Of a stretch of 64,000 nucleotides of DNA, positions 8,959 to 18,475 are shown piece by piece (the first letter of the stretch is position 1; each line of letters opens with the position of its first letter). The notes beneath the pieces are model-generated. The model worked only from the letters and a program-made list of their open reading frames with translations. It was not told the origin of the DNA and searched no databases. The translations under genes and the position numbers were made by a program. The stretch is from Pseudomonas protegens. Its GTDB lineage: Bacteria; Pseudomonadota; Gammaproteobacteria; Pseudomonadales; Pseudomonadaceae. Where the stretch lies: the NCBI RefSeq assembly GCF_003363755.1, contig NZ_CP031396.1, forward strand, positions 310,001 through 374,000. Direction: 5' to 3'.

Positions 8959-10278
8959 ATGAACATGCCGATAGCCAGAACCGTGCCCGAAGCGCCGCTG
9001 GACCCGATGGAAACCGCCAGCATCGACCACTTGCGCCAGCATCAGCTGGAGCGCCTGCGCTGGAGCCTGAACCACGCCTACGCCAACGTCCCCCTGTATC
9101 GCCAGCGCTTCGACGCCCTGGGCGTGCACCCCCAGGACATCCAGCGCCTGGAGGACCTTGCCCAACTGCCCTTCACCACCAAGTCCGACCTGCGGGACAA
9201 CTACCCCTACGGCATGTTCGCGGTGCCCATGCAGGAGGTGGTGCGCCTGCATGCCTCCAGCGGCACCACCGGCAAGCCCACGGTAGTGGGCTATACCCGC
9301 AACGACATCGACACCTGGGCCCAGGTGGTGGCCCGGTCGATCCGCGCGGCCGGCGGCCGGCCCGGCGACAAGGTGCATGTCTCCTATGGCTACGGCCTGT
9401 TCACCGGCGGCCTGGGGGCGCACTACGGTGCCGAACGCCTGGGGTGCACCGTGATTCCCATGTCCGGCGGCCAGACCGAGAAGCAGGTGCAACTGATCAA
9501 GGATTTCCAGCCGGACATCATCATGGTCACGCCGTCCTACATGCTCAATATCGCCGACGAGATCGAACGCCAGGGCCTCGATCCCCACAAACTGGCCCTG
9601 CGCCTGGGAATCTTCGGCGCCGAACCCTGGACCGACGAACTGCGCAGCGCCATCGAGCAGCGCCTGGGCATCCGCGCCCTGGATATCTACGGGCTGTCGG
9701 AGATCATCGGTCCGGGAGTGGCCATGGAATGCGCCGAGACCCGCGACGGCCCGACCCTCTGGGAGGATCATTTCTACCCCGAAATCATCGACCCGCTGAC
9801 CGCTCAGGTGCTGCCCGATGGCGAAATGGGCGAGCTGGTGCTCACCTCCCTGAGCAAGGAGGCACTGCCGATGATCCGTTACCGCACCCGCGATCTGACC
9901 CGCCTGCTGCCGGGAACGGCGCGGCCCATGCGGCGCATCGACAAGATCACCGGGCGCAGCGACGACATGCTGATCATTCGCGGGGTCAATGTGTTTCCCA
10001 CCCAGGTGGAGGAGCAAGTGCTCAAAGCCGTGCACCTGGCCCCCTGTTACGAGATCCATCTGTATCGCCACGGCAACCTCGACAGCGTCGACATTCACGT
10101 CGAGCTCAAGAGCGAGCATCAGCAACTGGGGGATGAACAGCAAAGGGCCATCTGCAGCGAGCTCAGTCGCCACATAAAGACCCATATCGGCATCAGCTCG
10201 CGTATCGTTTTACAGCCCCCCTTCAGCATCAAGCGTTCGGAAGGCAAGGCCTGCCGCGTGGTCGATCGCCGCAAATAG
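8959..10278 (+). CDS. paaK: PaaK, phenylacetate-CoA ligase
   Basis: The 439-residue enzyme activates phenylacetate with ATP and CoA to phenylacetyl-CoA, the committed first step and the source of the PaaX inducer. The ATP-binding loop SSGTTGKPT is at 100-108, followed by YGYGLFTGGLGAHYGAE, the A5-like segment IYGLSEIIGPG, the hinge region YRTRDLTRLLPG and the C-terminal GRSDDMLIIRGVNVFPTQVEEQ. The start at 8959 matches the family length; the Shine-Dalgarno is weak. The gene stands 188 bases after paaG instead of following paaJ as is usual, and is closed by a strong terminator. Confidence 0.96.
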   Translation: MNMPIARTVPEAPLDPMETASIDHLRQHQLERLRWSLNHAYANVPLYRQRFDALGVHPQDIQRLEDLAQLPFTTKSDLRDNYPYGMFAVPMQEVVRLHASSGTTGKPTVVGYTRNDIDTWAQVVARSIRAAGGRPGDKVHVSYGYGLFTGGLGAHYGAERLGCTVIPMSGGQTEKQVQLIKDFQPDIIMVTPSYMLNIADEIERQGLDPHKLALRLGIFGAEPWTDELRSAIEQRLGIRALDIYGLSEIIGPGVAMECAETRDGPTLWEDHFYPEIIDPLTAQVLPDGEMGELVLTSLSKEALPMIRYRTRDLTRLLPGTARPMRRIDKITGRSDDMLIIRGVNVFPTQVEEQVLKAVHLAPCYEIHLYRHGNLDSVDIHVELKSEHQQLGDEQQRAICSELSRHIKTHIGISSRIVLQPPFSIKRSEGKACRVVDRRK

Positions 10279-10296
10279 CGTTGCCGCAAGCATTGG

Positions 10297-10322
10297 AGCC
10301 CCGTCATGACGGGGCTTTTTTT
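10297..10322 (+). terminator. Intrinsic terminator after paaK
   Basis: The palindrome AGCCCCGTCATGACGGGGCT (10297-10316) is followed by seven T. It separates a paaG-paaK transcript from paaABCDE, which therefore needs its own promoter. Confidence 0.9.
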
Positions 10323-10386
10323 CGCCTGCCATTCAAGTTGTGAGGCAAAGCGATACAGAAACAAACATGACACGCTATTTTGTGTT

Positions 10387-10409
10387 TGATATTTATTTAT
10401 GTATCACAT
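10387..10409. promoter_or_regulatory. Candidate PaaX operator and promoter before paaA
   Basis: An AT-rich stretch holds TGATA (10387-10391) and TATCA (10402-10406) as an inverted repeat. It includes the 14-base TTTATGTATCACAT (10396-10409) that also precedes paaG. It lies 47-70 bases before the paaA start, right for promoter and repressor overlap. Confidence 0.55.
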
Positions 10410-10455
10410 ATAAACATTCACAGCCTCACCCACACCTGCAACCCGGGAGACACTC

Positions 10456-11445
10456 ATGTACGCACAGCTGGTAGAGACGGGGATCAAGCGCATCAAGCCG
10501 CTGGCAGAAATGTCCGAGCAGGAGCGCACCTTCCAGGAAAAAATCGACGGGGAAATCAAGATCGAGGCCAAGAACTGGATGCCCGATGCCTACCGCCAGA
10601 CGCTGATCCGGCAGATCTCCCAGCACGCCCACTCGGAAATCGTCGGCATGTTGCCCGAAGGCAACTGGGTCACCCGCGCCCCGAACCTCAAGCGCAAGCT
10701 GCAACTGATGGCCAAGATCCAGGACGAAGCCGGTCACGGCCTGTACCTGTACAGCGCCATGGAAACCCTGGGCGCCGACCGCGACGAGGAAATCGCCAAG
10801 CTCCACAGCGGCCGGGCCAAGTATTCGAGCATCTTCAACTACCCGACCCTGAACTGGGCCGACATGGGCGCGGTGGGCTGGCTGGTGGACGGTGCCGCCA
10901 TCGTCAACCAGGTGGTGCTGCAGCGCACCTCCTACGGCCCCTACGCCCGGGCCATGGTGCGCATCTGCAAGGAAGAGAGCTTCCACCAGCGCCAGGGCTA
11001 CGAAATCCTCCTGACCATGATGCGCGAGGGCAACCAGGCGCAGAGGGAGATGGTCCAGGACGCCATCAACCGCCTGTGGTGGCCGGCACTGATGATGTTC
11101 GGCCCCAGCGACGAACACTCCCCCAACAGCGCCCAGTCCATGGCCTGGAAAATCAAGCGCCAGAGCAACGACGAACTGCGCCAGCGCTTCATCGACCAGA
11201 CCATCCCGCAACTGGAATTGCTGGGCTGCACCTGCCCCGACCCGGAGCTGAAGTGGAACGCCGAACGCGGCCACTACGACTTCGGCGAAATCCAGTGGCA
11301 GGAATTCTACGAGGTGCTCAAGGGCAATGGCCCATGCAACCAGGAGCGCCTGGAAACCCGCCGCCGGGCCATCGACGACGGCGCCTGGGTGCGGGCCGCC
11401 GCCGTGGCCCACGCCCAGAAGAAAGCCAACAAGAACGCCGCCTGA
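10456..11445 (+). CDS. paaA: PaaA, oxygenase subunit of phenylacetyl-CoA 1,2-epoxidase
   Basis: The 329-residue catalytic subunit of the di-iron multicomponent monooxygenase. Carboxylate and histidine iron ligands of the ferritin-like fold are visible in the first helix pair ([23 protein letters not shown]) and in the second ([14 protein letters not shown]). GGGAGA precedes the ATG. PaaA with PaaC forms the core, PaaB bridges, and PaaE supplies electrons; the product is the ring 1,2-epoxide of phenylacetyl-CoA. It opens the paaABCDE operon. Confidence 0.97.
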   Translation: MYAQLVETGIKRIKPLAEMSEQERTFQEKIDGEIKIEAKNWMPDAYRQTLIRQISQHAHSEIVGMLPEGNWVTRAPNLKRKLQLMAKIQDEAGHGLYLYSAMETLGADRDEEIAKLHSGRAKYSSIFNYPTLNWADMGAVGWLVDGAAIVNQVVLQRTSYGPYARAMVRICKEESFHQRQGYEILLTMMREGNQAQREMVQDAINRLWWPALMMFGPSDEHSPNSAQSMAWKIKRQSNDELRQRFIDQTIPQLELLGCTCPDPELKWNAERGHYDFGEIQWQEFYEVLKGNGPCNQERLETRRRAIDDGAWVRAAAVAHAQKKANKNAA

Positions 11446-11474
11446 GCGCGCCTGCCTGATCCGGAGTCAATCCC

Positions 11475-11756
11475 ATGTCTGAATGGACCCTTTACGAAGT
11501 CTTCGTGCGCAGCAAGCACGGCCTCAACCACAAACATGTGGGCAGCGTGCACGCCGCCGACGCCGCCATGGCCATGACCAACGCCCGGGACCTGTACACC
11601 CGGCGCAGCGAAGGCGTGAGCCTGTGGGTGGTGCCCTCGGCGCAGATCGTTGCCTCCTCCCCGGATGACAAGGACCCGCTGTTCGATCCGGCCGACGACA
11701 AGGTCTACCGCCACGCCAGCTTCTACCAGCTGCCCCCTGAAGTCGGACACATGTGA
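11475..11756 (+). CDS. paaB: PaaB, small subunit of phenylacetyl-CoA epoxidase
   Basis: The 93-residue PaaB family protein (MSEWTLYEVFVRSKHGLNHKHVGS; NARDLYTRRSEGVSLWVVPS) has the usual length for the subunit that links PaaAC heterotetramers. A GGAGT ribosome site lies upstream. It is 29 bases after paaA and is followed within nine bases by paaC, indicating one transcript. Confidence 0.96.
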   Translation: MSEWTLYEVFVRSKHGLNHKHVGSVHAADAAMAMTNARDLYTRRSEGVSLWVVPSAQIVASSPDDKDPLFDPADDKVYRHASFYQLPPEVGHM

Positions 11757-11764
11757 GGCCGGCC

Positions 11765-12526
11765 ATGAACCCTGCAAACCATCTGATCAACCACCTGCTG
11801 CGCCTGGGCGACAGCGCCCTGATCCAGGGCCAGCGCCTGTGCGAATGGTGCGGCCGGGCGCCGGCCCTGGAAGAAGAACTGGCGCTGATGAACGTCGGCC
11901 TCGATCTGGTGGGCCAGGCCCGCAACTGGCTGGACTATGCCGCCGAACGGCTGGCCGATGGCCGCGACGCCGATCACCTGGCCTTCCGTCGTGACGAGCG
12001 GGCCTACCGCAACCTGTTGCTGGTGGAGCAGCCCAATGGCGATTTCGCGGTGACCCTGCTCAAGCAGTTCTTCTACGACGCCTGGCACCTGGAAACCCTC
12101 AAGGGCCTGAGCCAGTCGGCGGACGAGCGGATGGCCGGCATCGCCGCCAAGGCCCTCAAGGAAGTCACCTACCACCTGCGGCGCTCCAGCGAATGGGTCG
12201 AGCGCCTGGGCGACGGCACCGAGGAAAGCCACCAGCGCATGCTGCAGGCGATCCCCCGGCTGTGGCGCTTCACCGGCGAGCTGGTCGAGCACCACGCCAC
12301 GGAAATCGAGCTGCACCGGGCCGGCCTGTGGGCCGATCCGGTCCAGGTGGCCGAGGGCTGGCGCGCCACCGTCGAAACCCACTTCGCCCGGGCCACCCTG
12401 CCCGTGCCCGAGGCGCCGAGCCATTTCTACCTGGATGCACGCCGGGGCCTGCACACCGAGCACCTGGGCCCACTGCTGGCCGAGATGCAATTCCTGCCGA
12501 GGGCCTACCCCGATGCGGTCTGGTGA
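11765..12526 (+). CDS. paaC: PaaC, structural subunit of phenylacetyl-CoA epoxidase
   Basis: The 253-residue PaaC is the catalytically silent partner of PaaA, with a ferritin-like fold rich in helices (LALMNVGLDLVGQARNWLDYA; LLKQFFYDAWHLETLKGL). The ATG at 11765 was chosen because GAGG stands six bases before it, whereas the in-frame GTG at 11753 overlaps the paaB stop and would add four residues. The last 14 bases overlap paaD. Confidence 0.95.
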   Translation: MNPANHLINHLLRLGDSALIQGQRLCEWCGRAPALEEELALMNVGLDLVGQARNWLDYAAERLADGRDADHLAFRRDERAYRNLLLVEQPNGDFAVTLLKQFFYDAWHLETLKGLSQSADERMAGIAAKALKEVTYHLRRSSEWVERLGDGTEESHQRMLQAIPRLWRFTGELVEHHATEIELHRAGLWADPVQVAEGWRATVETHFARATLPVPEAPSHFYLDARRGLHTEHLGPLLAEMQFLPRAYPDAVW

Positions 12527-13043
12527 ACTGATCGGCAGCGACCAGGGCGCGCGGAGCCTGCAACGGGGCGACCTGGACCTGGCCTGGAGCACCCTGGATC
12601 AGGTCATGGACCCGGAAGTGCCGGTGGTCAGCGTGCTCGACCTGGGCATCGTCCGCGACCTGGACTGGCAAGCCGGCCATCTGCAGGTGGCGCTGACCCC
12701 CACCTACTCCGGCTGCCCGGCCACCGAGGTGATCGAGAACGACATTCGCCAGGCCCTGGAACAGGCCGGCTTCAAGGCTCCGCGCCTGGTGCACCAACTG
12801 ACCCCGGCCTGGACCACCGACTGGATCACTGAGCGCGGTCGCCAGCGCCTGCGGGCCTACGGCATCGCGCCGCCCTCGGGCAGCAGCAAGCGCAGCCTGC
12901 TGGGGGACGCGCCCCAGGTGCACTGCCCGCAATGCGGCAGTGCCCACAGCGAGCGCCTCAGCGAGTTCGGCTCCACCGCCTGCAAGGCCCTGTACCGCTG
13001 CCGCGACTGCCTGGAACCCTTCGACTATTTCAAGTGCATCTGA
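12513..13043 (+). CDS. paaD: PaaD, Fe-S assembly factor for the epoxidase
   Basis: The 176-residue protein has an N-terminal MIP18/DUF59 domain (LDQVMDPEVPVVSVLDLGIVRDL; TPTYSGCPATEVIENDI) and a C-terminal four-cysteine zinc-ribbon-like motif (CPQCGS ... CRDC, plus a final Cys at FKCI). It is thought to help insert the iron-sulfur centre of PaaE. The ATG at 12513 lies inside the end of paaC, giving a 14-base overlap and likely translational coupling. Confidence 0.94.
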   Translation: MRSGELIGSDQGARSLQRGDLDLAWSTLDQVMDPEVPVVSVLDLGIVRDLDWQAGHLQVALTPTYSGCPATEVIENDIRQALEQAGFKAPRLVHQLTPAWTTDWITERGRQRLRAYGIAPPSGSSKRSLLGDAPQVHCPQCGSAHSERLSEFGSTACKALYRCRDCLEPFDYFKCI

Positions 13044-13071
13044 GCCGCCCGCGCCTCAGAGGAGAATCACC

Positions 13072-14148
13072 ATGAGCCAGTTCCACCGCTTGACCATCAA
13101 GGATGTACGCAGCGAGACCCGCGATGCGGTGTCCATCGCCTTCGAGATTCCCCGGCACCTGCAAGGGCAGTTCCACTTCACCCAGGGCCAGCATCTGGTG
13201 CTGCGCACCGAACTGGAGGGCGAGGAAGTCCGACGCTCCTACTCCATCTGCAGCGGGGTGAATGACGACGAGCTGCGCATCGCGGTGAAACGCGTCAGCG
13301 GCGGGCGCTTTTCGGCCTTCGCCAACGAACGGCTCAAGCCCGGGCAGTCGCTGGAGGTCATGCCTCCGGCCGGCCGTTTCCATGTCGAGCTTGATCCGGC
13401 GCGTCACGGCCACTACCTGGCGGTGGCCGCAGGCAGCGGCATCACGCCGATCCTGTCGATCATCAAGAGCACCCTGGAAGGCGAGCCGCTGAGTCGCATC
13501 ACCCTGCTCTACGGCAACCGCTCCAGCGCCTCGGCGCTGTTTCGCGAACAGCTGGAGGACTTGAAGAACCGCTATCTGCAGCGCCTGAACCTGGTGTTCG
13601 TGTTCAGTCGCGAACAGCAGGACATCGACCTCTACAACGGCCGCATCAACCAGGACAAATGCCGGCAACTGTTTTCCCGCTGGCTCGATGTCAGGCAACT
13701 GGACGCGGCCTTCATCTGCGGCCCCCAGGCCATGACCGAAACCGTGCGCGACAGCCTCAAGGCCGCCGGCATGAAGGCCGAGCGCATCCACTTCGAGCTG
13801 TTCCATGCCGCCGGCGACGGGCAGAAGCGCCAGGCCCGGGAAGCCGCCCGCGCCCAGGACCCGCAGGTCAGCCGGATCACCGTGATCAGCGACGGTCGGG
13901 CCCTGGCCTTTGACCTGCCGCGCAACAGCCAGAGCCTGCTGGATGCCGGCAACGCCCAGGGCGCCGAACTGCCCTATTCGTGCAAGGCCGGGGTCTGCTC
14001 CACCTGCAAGTGCAAGGTCATCGAAGGCGAGGTGGAAATGGACAGCAACCACGCCCTGGAAGACTACGAAGTGGCGGCCGGTTATGTGTTGTCCTGCCAG
14101 TCCTATCCCCTCAGCGACAAGGTGGTCCTGGACTTCGACCAGCCCTGA
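13072..14148 (+). CDS. paaE: PaaE, reductase of phenylacetyl-CoA epoxidase
   Basis: The 358-residue flavoprotein carries electrons from NADPH to PaaA. The FAD domain shows RRSYSIC, the nucleotide domain shows [13 protein letters not shown], and a C-terminal plant-type 2Fe-2S domain has Cys304, Cys309, Cys312 and Cys342 ([13 protein letters not shown] ... LSCQ). AGAGGAGAA before the ATG is the strongest ribosome site of the operon. It closes paaABCDE. Confidence 0.96.
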   Translation: MSQFHRLTIKDVRSETRDAVSIAFEIPRHLQGQFHFTQGQHLVLRTELEGEEVRRSYSICSGVNDDELRIAVKRVSGGRFSAFANERLKPGQSLEVMPPAGRFHVELDPARHGHYLAVAAGSGITPILSIIKSTLEGEPLSRITLLYGNRSSASALFREQLEDLKNRYLQRLNLVFVFSREQQDIDLYNGRINQDKCRQLFSRWLDVRQLDAAFICGPQAMTETVRDSLKAAGMKAERIHFELFHAAGDGQKRQAREAARAQDPQVSRITVISDGRALAFDLPRNSQSLLDAGNAQGAELPYSCKAGVCSTCKCKVIEGEVEMDSNHALEDYEVAAGYVLSCQSYPLSDKVVLDFDQP

Positions 14149-14199
14149 ACCCAGCGTCGGTACGCGTGCCCCAGAACAACAACAAGAGAGAACCCGCCC

Positions 14200-14508
14200 A
14201 TGAGCCCGCAAGAAATAGACCGCATCACCCGCCACCCGGACTTTATCCAGCTGGTCCGGCGCAAGCAGCGACTCTACTGGTCCCTGACCCTGGTCATGCT
14301 CCTGGCCTACTACGGCTTCGTTTTGCTGGTGGCCTTCAATCCCGGCCTGCTGGGCCGCTCGCTGTCCGGCGGGGCCACCAGCGTCGGCATGCCGGTGGGC
14401 GTGGCGATGATTCTCCTGGCCTTTGCCCTCACCGGTCTTTATGTGTATCGCAGCAACCGGCTGCTGGACCCGCTGAACGACAAACTCAAGCGCGAGTACC
14501 GGTCATGA
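14200..14508 (+). CDS. DUF485 membrane protein partner of the PaaL symporter
   Basis: The 102-residue protein has two transmembrane segments ([36 protein letters not shown]) and the typical DUF485 start with [19 protein letters not shown]. Such genes precede actP-like acetate or carboxylate symporters (E. coli yjcH-actP). Here it overlaps the following symporter gene by four bases (ATGA), so the two are translationally coupled. Its role, stability or assembly of the symporter, is inferred from this constant pairing. Confidence 0.9.
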   Translation: MSPQEIDRITRHPDFIQLVRRKQRLYWSLTLVMLLAYYGFVLLVAFNPGLLGRSLSGGATSVGMPVGVAMILLAFALTGLYVYRSNRLLDPLNDKLKREYRS

Positions 14509-16151
14509 AACGCGGTGCAGGAGTCATCCTGCTGCCCTGCCTGCTGGCCTGGGACCTGGCCCTGGCCGCCGACGACAGCGCCCGCGCGCTGAACTGGAAC
14601 GCCATCGGCATGTTCCTGGTGTTCGTCCTGCTGACCCTGGGCATCACCCGCTGGGCCGCCCTGCGCACCCGCTCGGCCAAGGACTTCTACACCGCCGGCG
14701 GCGGCATGAGCGGCCTGCAGAACGGCCTGGCGATTGCCGGTGACATGATCTCCGCCGCGTCCTTCCTCGGCATCTCGGCCATGATGTTCCTCAACGGCTA
14801 CGACGGCCTGCTGTACGCCCTCGGGGTGCTGGCCGGCTGGCCGATCATCCTGTTCCTGATCGCCGAACGCCTGCGCAACCTGGGCACCTACACCTTCGCC
14901 GACGTGGTTTCCTATCGCCTGGCCCAGACGCCGGTGCGCCTGACCTCGGCGTTCGGCACCCTGACCGTGGCCCTGATGTACCTGGTGGCGCAGATGGTCG
15001 GCGCCGGCAAGCTGATCGAACTGCTGTTCGGCCTCAGCTACCTCCACGCGGTGATGCTGGTGGGCCTGCTGATGGTCTGCTACGTGACCTTCGGCGGCAT
15101 GCTGGCCACCACCTGGGTGCAGATCATCAAGGCGGTGATGCTGCTCTCGGGCACCAGCTTCATGGCCTTCATGGTGCTCAAGCACTTCGGTTTCAGCAGC
15201 GAGGCGCTGTTCGCCCGCGCCAGCGAGGTGCACGCCAAGGGCAGCGCGATCATGGCCCCCGGCGGGCTGCTGTCGAACCCCATCGACGCCATTTCCCTGG
15301 GCCTGGGAATGATGTTCGGCACCGCCGGGCTGCCCCATATCCTCATGCGCTTCTTCACCGTCAGCGACGCCCGGGAAGCGCGCAAGAGCGTGCTCTATGC
15401 CACAGGTTTCATCGGCTACTTCTATCTGCTGCTGATCGTGGTCGGCTTCGGCGCGATCGTCATGGTCGGCACCGAGCCCGAGTATCGCGACGCCAGCGGC
15501 GCGATCATCGGCGGCGCCAACATGATCGCGGTGCACCTGGCCCAGGCGGTGGGTGGCAACCTGTTCCTGGGTTTCATCTCGGCCGTGGCCTTCGCCACCA
15601 TTCTTGCGGTGGTGGCCGGGCTGGCGCTGTCCGGCGCCTCGGCGGTGTCCCATGACCTGTATGCCTGCGTGATGCGCCAAGGCCAGGCCAGCACCCAGCA
15701 GGAAATGCGCGTCTCGAAGATCGCCACCCTGTGCATCGGTGTCCTGGCGGTGCTGCTGGGGCTGTTGTTCGAGTCGCAGAACATCGCCTTTCTCTCGGGG
15801 CTGGTGCTGGCGATTGCCGCGTCGGTGAATTTCCCGGTGCTGTTTCTTTCCATGTTCTGGAAAGGCCTGACCACCCGGGGCGCGGTGGGCGGCAGCCTGG
15901 CCGGGCTGATCTCGGCGATTGTCCTGCTGATCCTCAGCCCGGCGGTCTGGGTCAATGTGCTGCACCACCCCCAGGCGCTGTTTCCCTACGCCAACCCGGC
16001 GCTGTTCTCCATGAGCCTGGCGTTCCTTACGGCCTGGGCCTTGTCCGTCAGCGACCGCTCGCCCCGGGCCGAGCTGGAGCGCGGCCGCTACCTGGCGCAG
16101 TTCATCCGTTCCATGACCGGCATCGGCGCTGGCGGCGCCAGCCATCACTGA
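14505..16151 (+). CDS. paaL: Phenylacetate permease (sodium:solute symporter, PaaL-type)
   Basis: The 548-residue protein belongs to the SSS family, closest in character to ActP. An N-terminal cleavable-like hydrophobic segment ([21 protein letters not shown]) precedes about 13 transmembrane helices. Diagnostic segments include [30 protein letters not shown] and [21 protein letters not shown]. Its place between paaE and paaZ and the coupling with the DUF485 gene make phenylacetate the likely substrate; acetate or another carboxylate cannot be excluded from sequence alone. Confidence 0.88.
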   Translation: MKRGAGVILLPCLLAWDLALAADDSARALNWNAIGMFLVFVLLTLGITRWAALRTRSAKDFYTAGGGMSGLQNGLAIAGDMISAASFLGISAMMFLNGYDGLLYALGVLAGWPIILFLIAERLRNLGTYTFADVVSYRLAQTPVRLTSAFGTLTVALMYLVAQMVGAGKLIELLFGLSYLHAVMLVGLLMVCYVTFGGMLATTWVQIIKAVMLLSGTSFMAFMVLKHFGFSSEALFARASEVHAKGSAIMAPGGLLSNPIDAISLGLGMMFGTAGLPHILMRFFTVSDAREARKSVLYATGFIGYFYLLLIVVGFGAIVMVGTEPEYRDASGAIIGGANMIAVHLAQAVGGNLFLGFISAVAFATILAVVAGLALSGASAVSHDLYACVMRQGQASTQQEMRVSKIATLCIGVLAVLLGLLFESQNIAFLSGLVLAIAASVNFPVLFLSMFWKGLTTRGAVGGSLAGLISAIVLLILSPAVWVNVLHHPQALFPYANPALFSMSLAFLTAWALSVSDRSPRAELERGRYLAQFIRSMTGIGAGGASHH

Positions 16152-16214
16152 GTTGTCTCCCGGCGCCCGGTACGGTGCGCCGGCCCCCACTTGACCCTTC
16201 GGAGCCTTTCTCCC

Positions 16215-18269
16215 ATGCCACAGTCTCCTACCCTGCAAAGCTTTATCGGCGGCCGCTGGATCGGCCAGCACCCGGCCCAGGCCTTGCGCAGCGCCATCGA
16301 TGGCCATGAAGTGGCGCGCACCCATGAAGAGCCCCTGGACTTCGCCGAAGCGCTGCAACATGGGCGCGTGAACGGAGCCCGGGCCCTGCTGGCCCTGGAT
16401 TTCCAGGAGCGCGCCCGGCGCCTCAAGGCCCTGGCGCTGTACCTTGGCGAGCGCAAGGAACAGCTGTACGCCCTGTCCCACCACAGCGGCGCGACCCGGG
16501 CCGACAGCTGGATCGACATCGAGGGCGGCAACAGCACCCTGTTCAGCTATGCCGGGCTCGGCGCCCGCGAGCTGCCTTCGGGCAACCTGCTGCACGAAGG
16601 CCCGGCACAGACCCTGAGCAAGCTTGGCAGTTTTGCCGGCACCCATATCCTGGTGCCCCGCGGCGGCGTGGCGGTGCACATCAACGCCTTCAACTTTCCC
16701 ATCTGGGGCATGCTGGAAAAGTTCGCCCCCTGCTTCCTCGCCGGCATGCCCTGCATCGTCAAACCGGCCAGTGCCACCAGCTACCTGACCGAGGCGGCAG
16801 TGCGCCTGATGCATGAGTCCGGCCTGTTGCCCGAAGGCAGCCTGCAACTGGTGATCGGCGGCACCGGCGATCTGCTCGATCGCCTGCAAGGCCAGGACCT
16901 GGTGACCTTCACCGGCTCGGCGGTCACCGCCGCCACGCTGCGGGCCAACCCCAACCTGATCCGCCACTCGGTGCCCTTCAACGCCGAGGCCGATTCGCTG
17001 AACTGCGCGATCCTGGCGCCGGACGTGACCCCGGACGACCCGGAATTCGAGCTGTTCATCAAGGAAGTGGTGCGGGAAATGACGGTCAAGGCCGGACAGA
17101 AATGCACCGCCATCCGCCGCGCCATCGTTCCGGCCAAACAGCTGGACGCCGTGGCCACGGGCTTGCGCGAGCGCCTGTCGAAGGTGGTGGTCGGCGATCC
17201 GTCGCTGGAAGGCGTGCGCATGGGCGCCCTGGCCTCCCACGCGCAACAGCGGGACGTGGCCGAGCGCCTGGAAAGCCTGCTGCACAGCAGCGACCTGTTG
17301 TTCGGCGCCCGGGACGGCTTCGAGCCCCGGGGCGACAACGTCAGCCAGGGCGCGTTCTTTGCCCCGACCCTGCTGCTGTCCCGTGATCCCCTGGCCCAGG
17401 GTGGTGCTCACGATATCGAGGCCTTTGGCCCGGTCAGTACCTTGATGGCCTACGACGATCTGGACCAGGCCCTGGAACTGGCCGCGCGCGGCAAGGGCAG
17501 CCTGGTGGCCAGCCTGGTGACCAAGGACCCAGGCATCGCCGCCCGGGTCATTCCCCGGGCCGCGGCCTGGCACGGCCGCCTGCTGGTGCTGGACCGCGAG
17601 TGCGCCGGCGAATCCACCGGCCACGGCTCGCCATTGCCGCAACTCAAGCACGGTGGCCCCGGTCGCGCCGGTGGCGGTGAAGAGCTGGGCGGCCTGCGGG
17701 CGGTCAAGCACTACCTGCAGCGAGCTGCTGTGCAGGGCTCGCCGAGCATGCTGGCGGCAGTGACCGGTGAATACGTGCGCGGCGCCAAGGTCATCGAAAC
17801 CGAGGTCCACCCGTTCCGCCGGCACTTCCAGGACCTGCAGATCGGCGAGTCCCTGCTGACCCACCGCCGCACCGTGACCGAGACCGATCTGGTGAACTTC
17901 GGCTGCCTGTCCGGGGACCACTTCTATATGCACTTCGACGAGATTGCCGCCAAGGACTCCCAATTCGGCAAGCGTATTGCCCACGGCTACTTCGTGCTCT
18001 CGGCGGCGGCCGGGCTGTTCGTGTCCCCGGCACCGGGCCCGGTGCTGGCCAACTATGGCCTGGACAGCCTGCGCTTCATCAGCCCGGTGGGCATTGGCGA
18101 CACCCTGCAAGCGCGGCTGACCTGCAAGCGCAAGATCGACCAGGGTAAACAGAGCCCTCAGGGCACGCCGCAGGGGGTGGTGGCCTGGGACGTGGAAGTG
18201 ACCAATCAACTGGGTGAGCTGGTGGCCAGCTACGACATCCTGACCCTGGTTGCCAAACGCACCCCCTGA
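16215..18269 (+). CDS. paaZ: PaaZ, bifunctional oxepin-CoA hydrolase / 3-oxo-5,6-didehydrosuberyl-CoA semialdehyde dehydrogenase
   Basis: The 684-residue fusion opens and oxidises the ring. The N-terminal aldehyde dehydrogenase domain has Glu258 in NAEADSLN and the nucleophile Cys297 in GQKCTAIRR. The C-terminal MaoC-like hydratase domain begins near residue 530, with the hydratase signature LVNFGCLSGDHFYMHFD and FGKRIAHGYFVLS. The gene is called paaN in some pseudomonads. It follows the symporter by 63 bases and probably ends the operon. The product needs PaaJ, PaaF and PaaH for breakdown to acetyl-CoA and succinyl-CoA, and these are not encoded nearby. Confidence 0.96.
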   Translation: MPQSPTLQSFIGGRWIGQHPAQALRSAIDGHEVARTHEEPLDFAEALQHGRVNGARALLALDFQERARRLKALALYLGERKEQLYALSHHSGATRADSWIDIEGGNSTLFSYAGLGARELPSGNLLHEGPAQTLSKLGSFAGTHILVPRGGVAVHINAFNFPIWGMLEKFAPCFLAGMPCIVKPASATSYLTEAAVRLMHESGLLPEGSLQLVIGGTGDLLDRLQGQDLVTFTGSAVTAATLRANPNLIRHSVPFNAEADSLNCAILAPDVTPDDPEFELFIKEVVREMTVKAGQKCTAIRRAIVPAKQLDAVATGLRERLSKVVVGDPSLEGVRMGALASHAQQRDVAERLESLLHSSDLLFGARDGFEPRGDNVSQGAFFAPTLLLSRDPLAQGGAHDIEAFGPVSTLMAYDDLDQALELAARGKGSLVASLVTKDPGIAARVIPRAAAWHGRLLVLDRECAGESTGHGSPLPQLKHGGPGRAGGGEELGGLRAVKHYLQRAAVQGSPSMLAAVTGEYVRGAKVIETEVHPFRRHFQDLQIGESLLTHRRTVTETDLVNFGCLSGDHFYMHFDEIAAKDSQFGKRIAHGYFVLSAAAGLFVSPAPGPVLANYGLDSLRFISPVGIGDTLQARLTCKRKIDQGKQSPQGTPQGVVAWDVEVTNQLGELVASYDILTLVAKRTP

Positions 18270-18271
18270 GC

Positions 18272-18354
18272 GTAGGAGCCGGCTTGCCGACGAATGGCCC
18301 TCACGACGCTGTTGCACTTGAGAACGCCTTCGCCAGCCAGCTGGCTCCTGCAAG
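18272..18354. repeat. Pseudomonas REP element pair
   Basis: GTAGGAGCCGGCTTGCC with the following CGAA (from 18272) is a typical Pseudomonas REP start. An inverted partner (TTCGCCAGCCAGCTGGCTCC, 18329-18348, then TGCAAG) lies just downstream, so the pair makes a REPIN-like doublet in the paaZ-nhaB spacer. Confidence 0.75.
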
Positions 18355-18475
18355 AGTGTGCCGGCGCTTGTGCAGATGCTTGGCTCGGGCAGATTGTGGC
18401 AAAAGATTTCATGGGTTCTTGATTCTCAATCCGGCTTGCGGCAAGTTGCGCGCTTCTCACTATTAGGAGCAGCCC

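Noticed and set aside
14439..18353. 1304-codon open frame on the minus strand
   Set aside because: It is the antisense frame of the GC-rich paaL and paaZ genes; it has no ribosome site, is extremely rich in Gly, His, Gln and Arg, and overlaps well-identified proteins.
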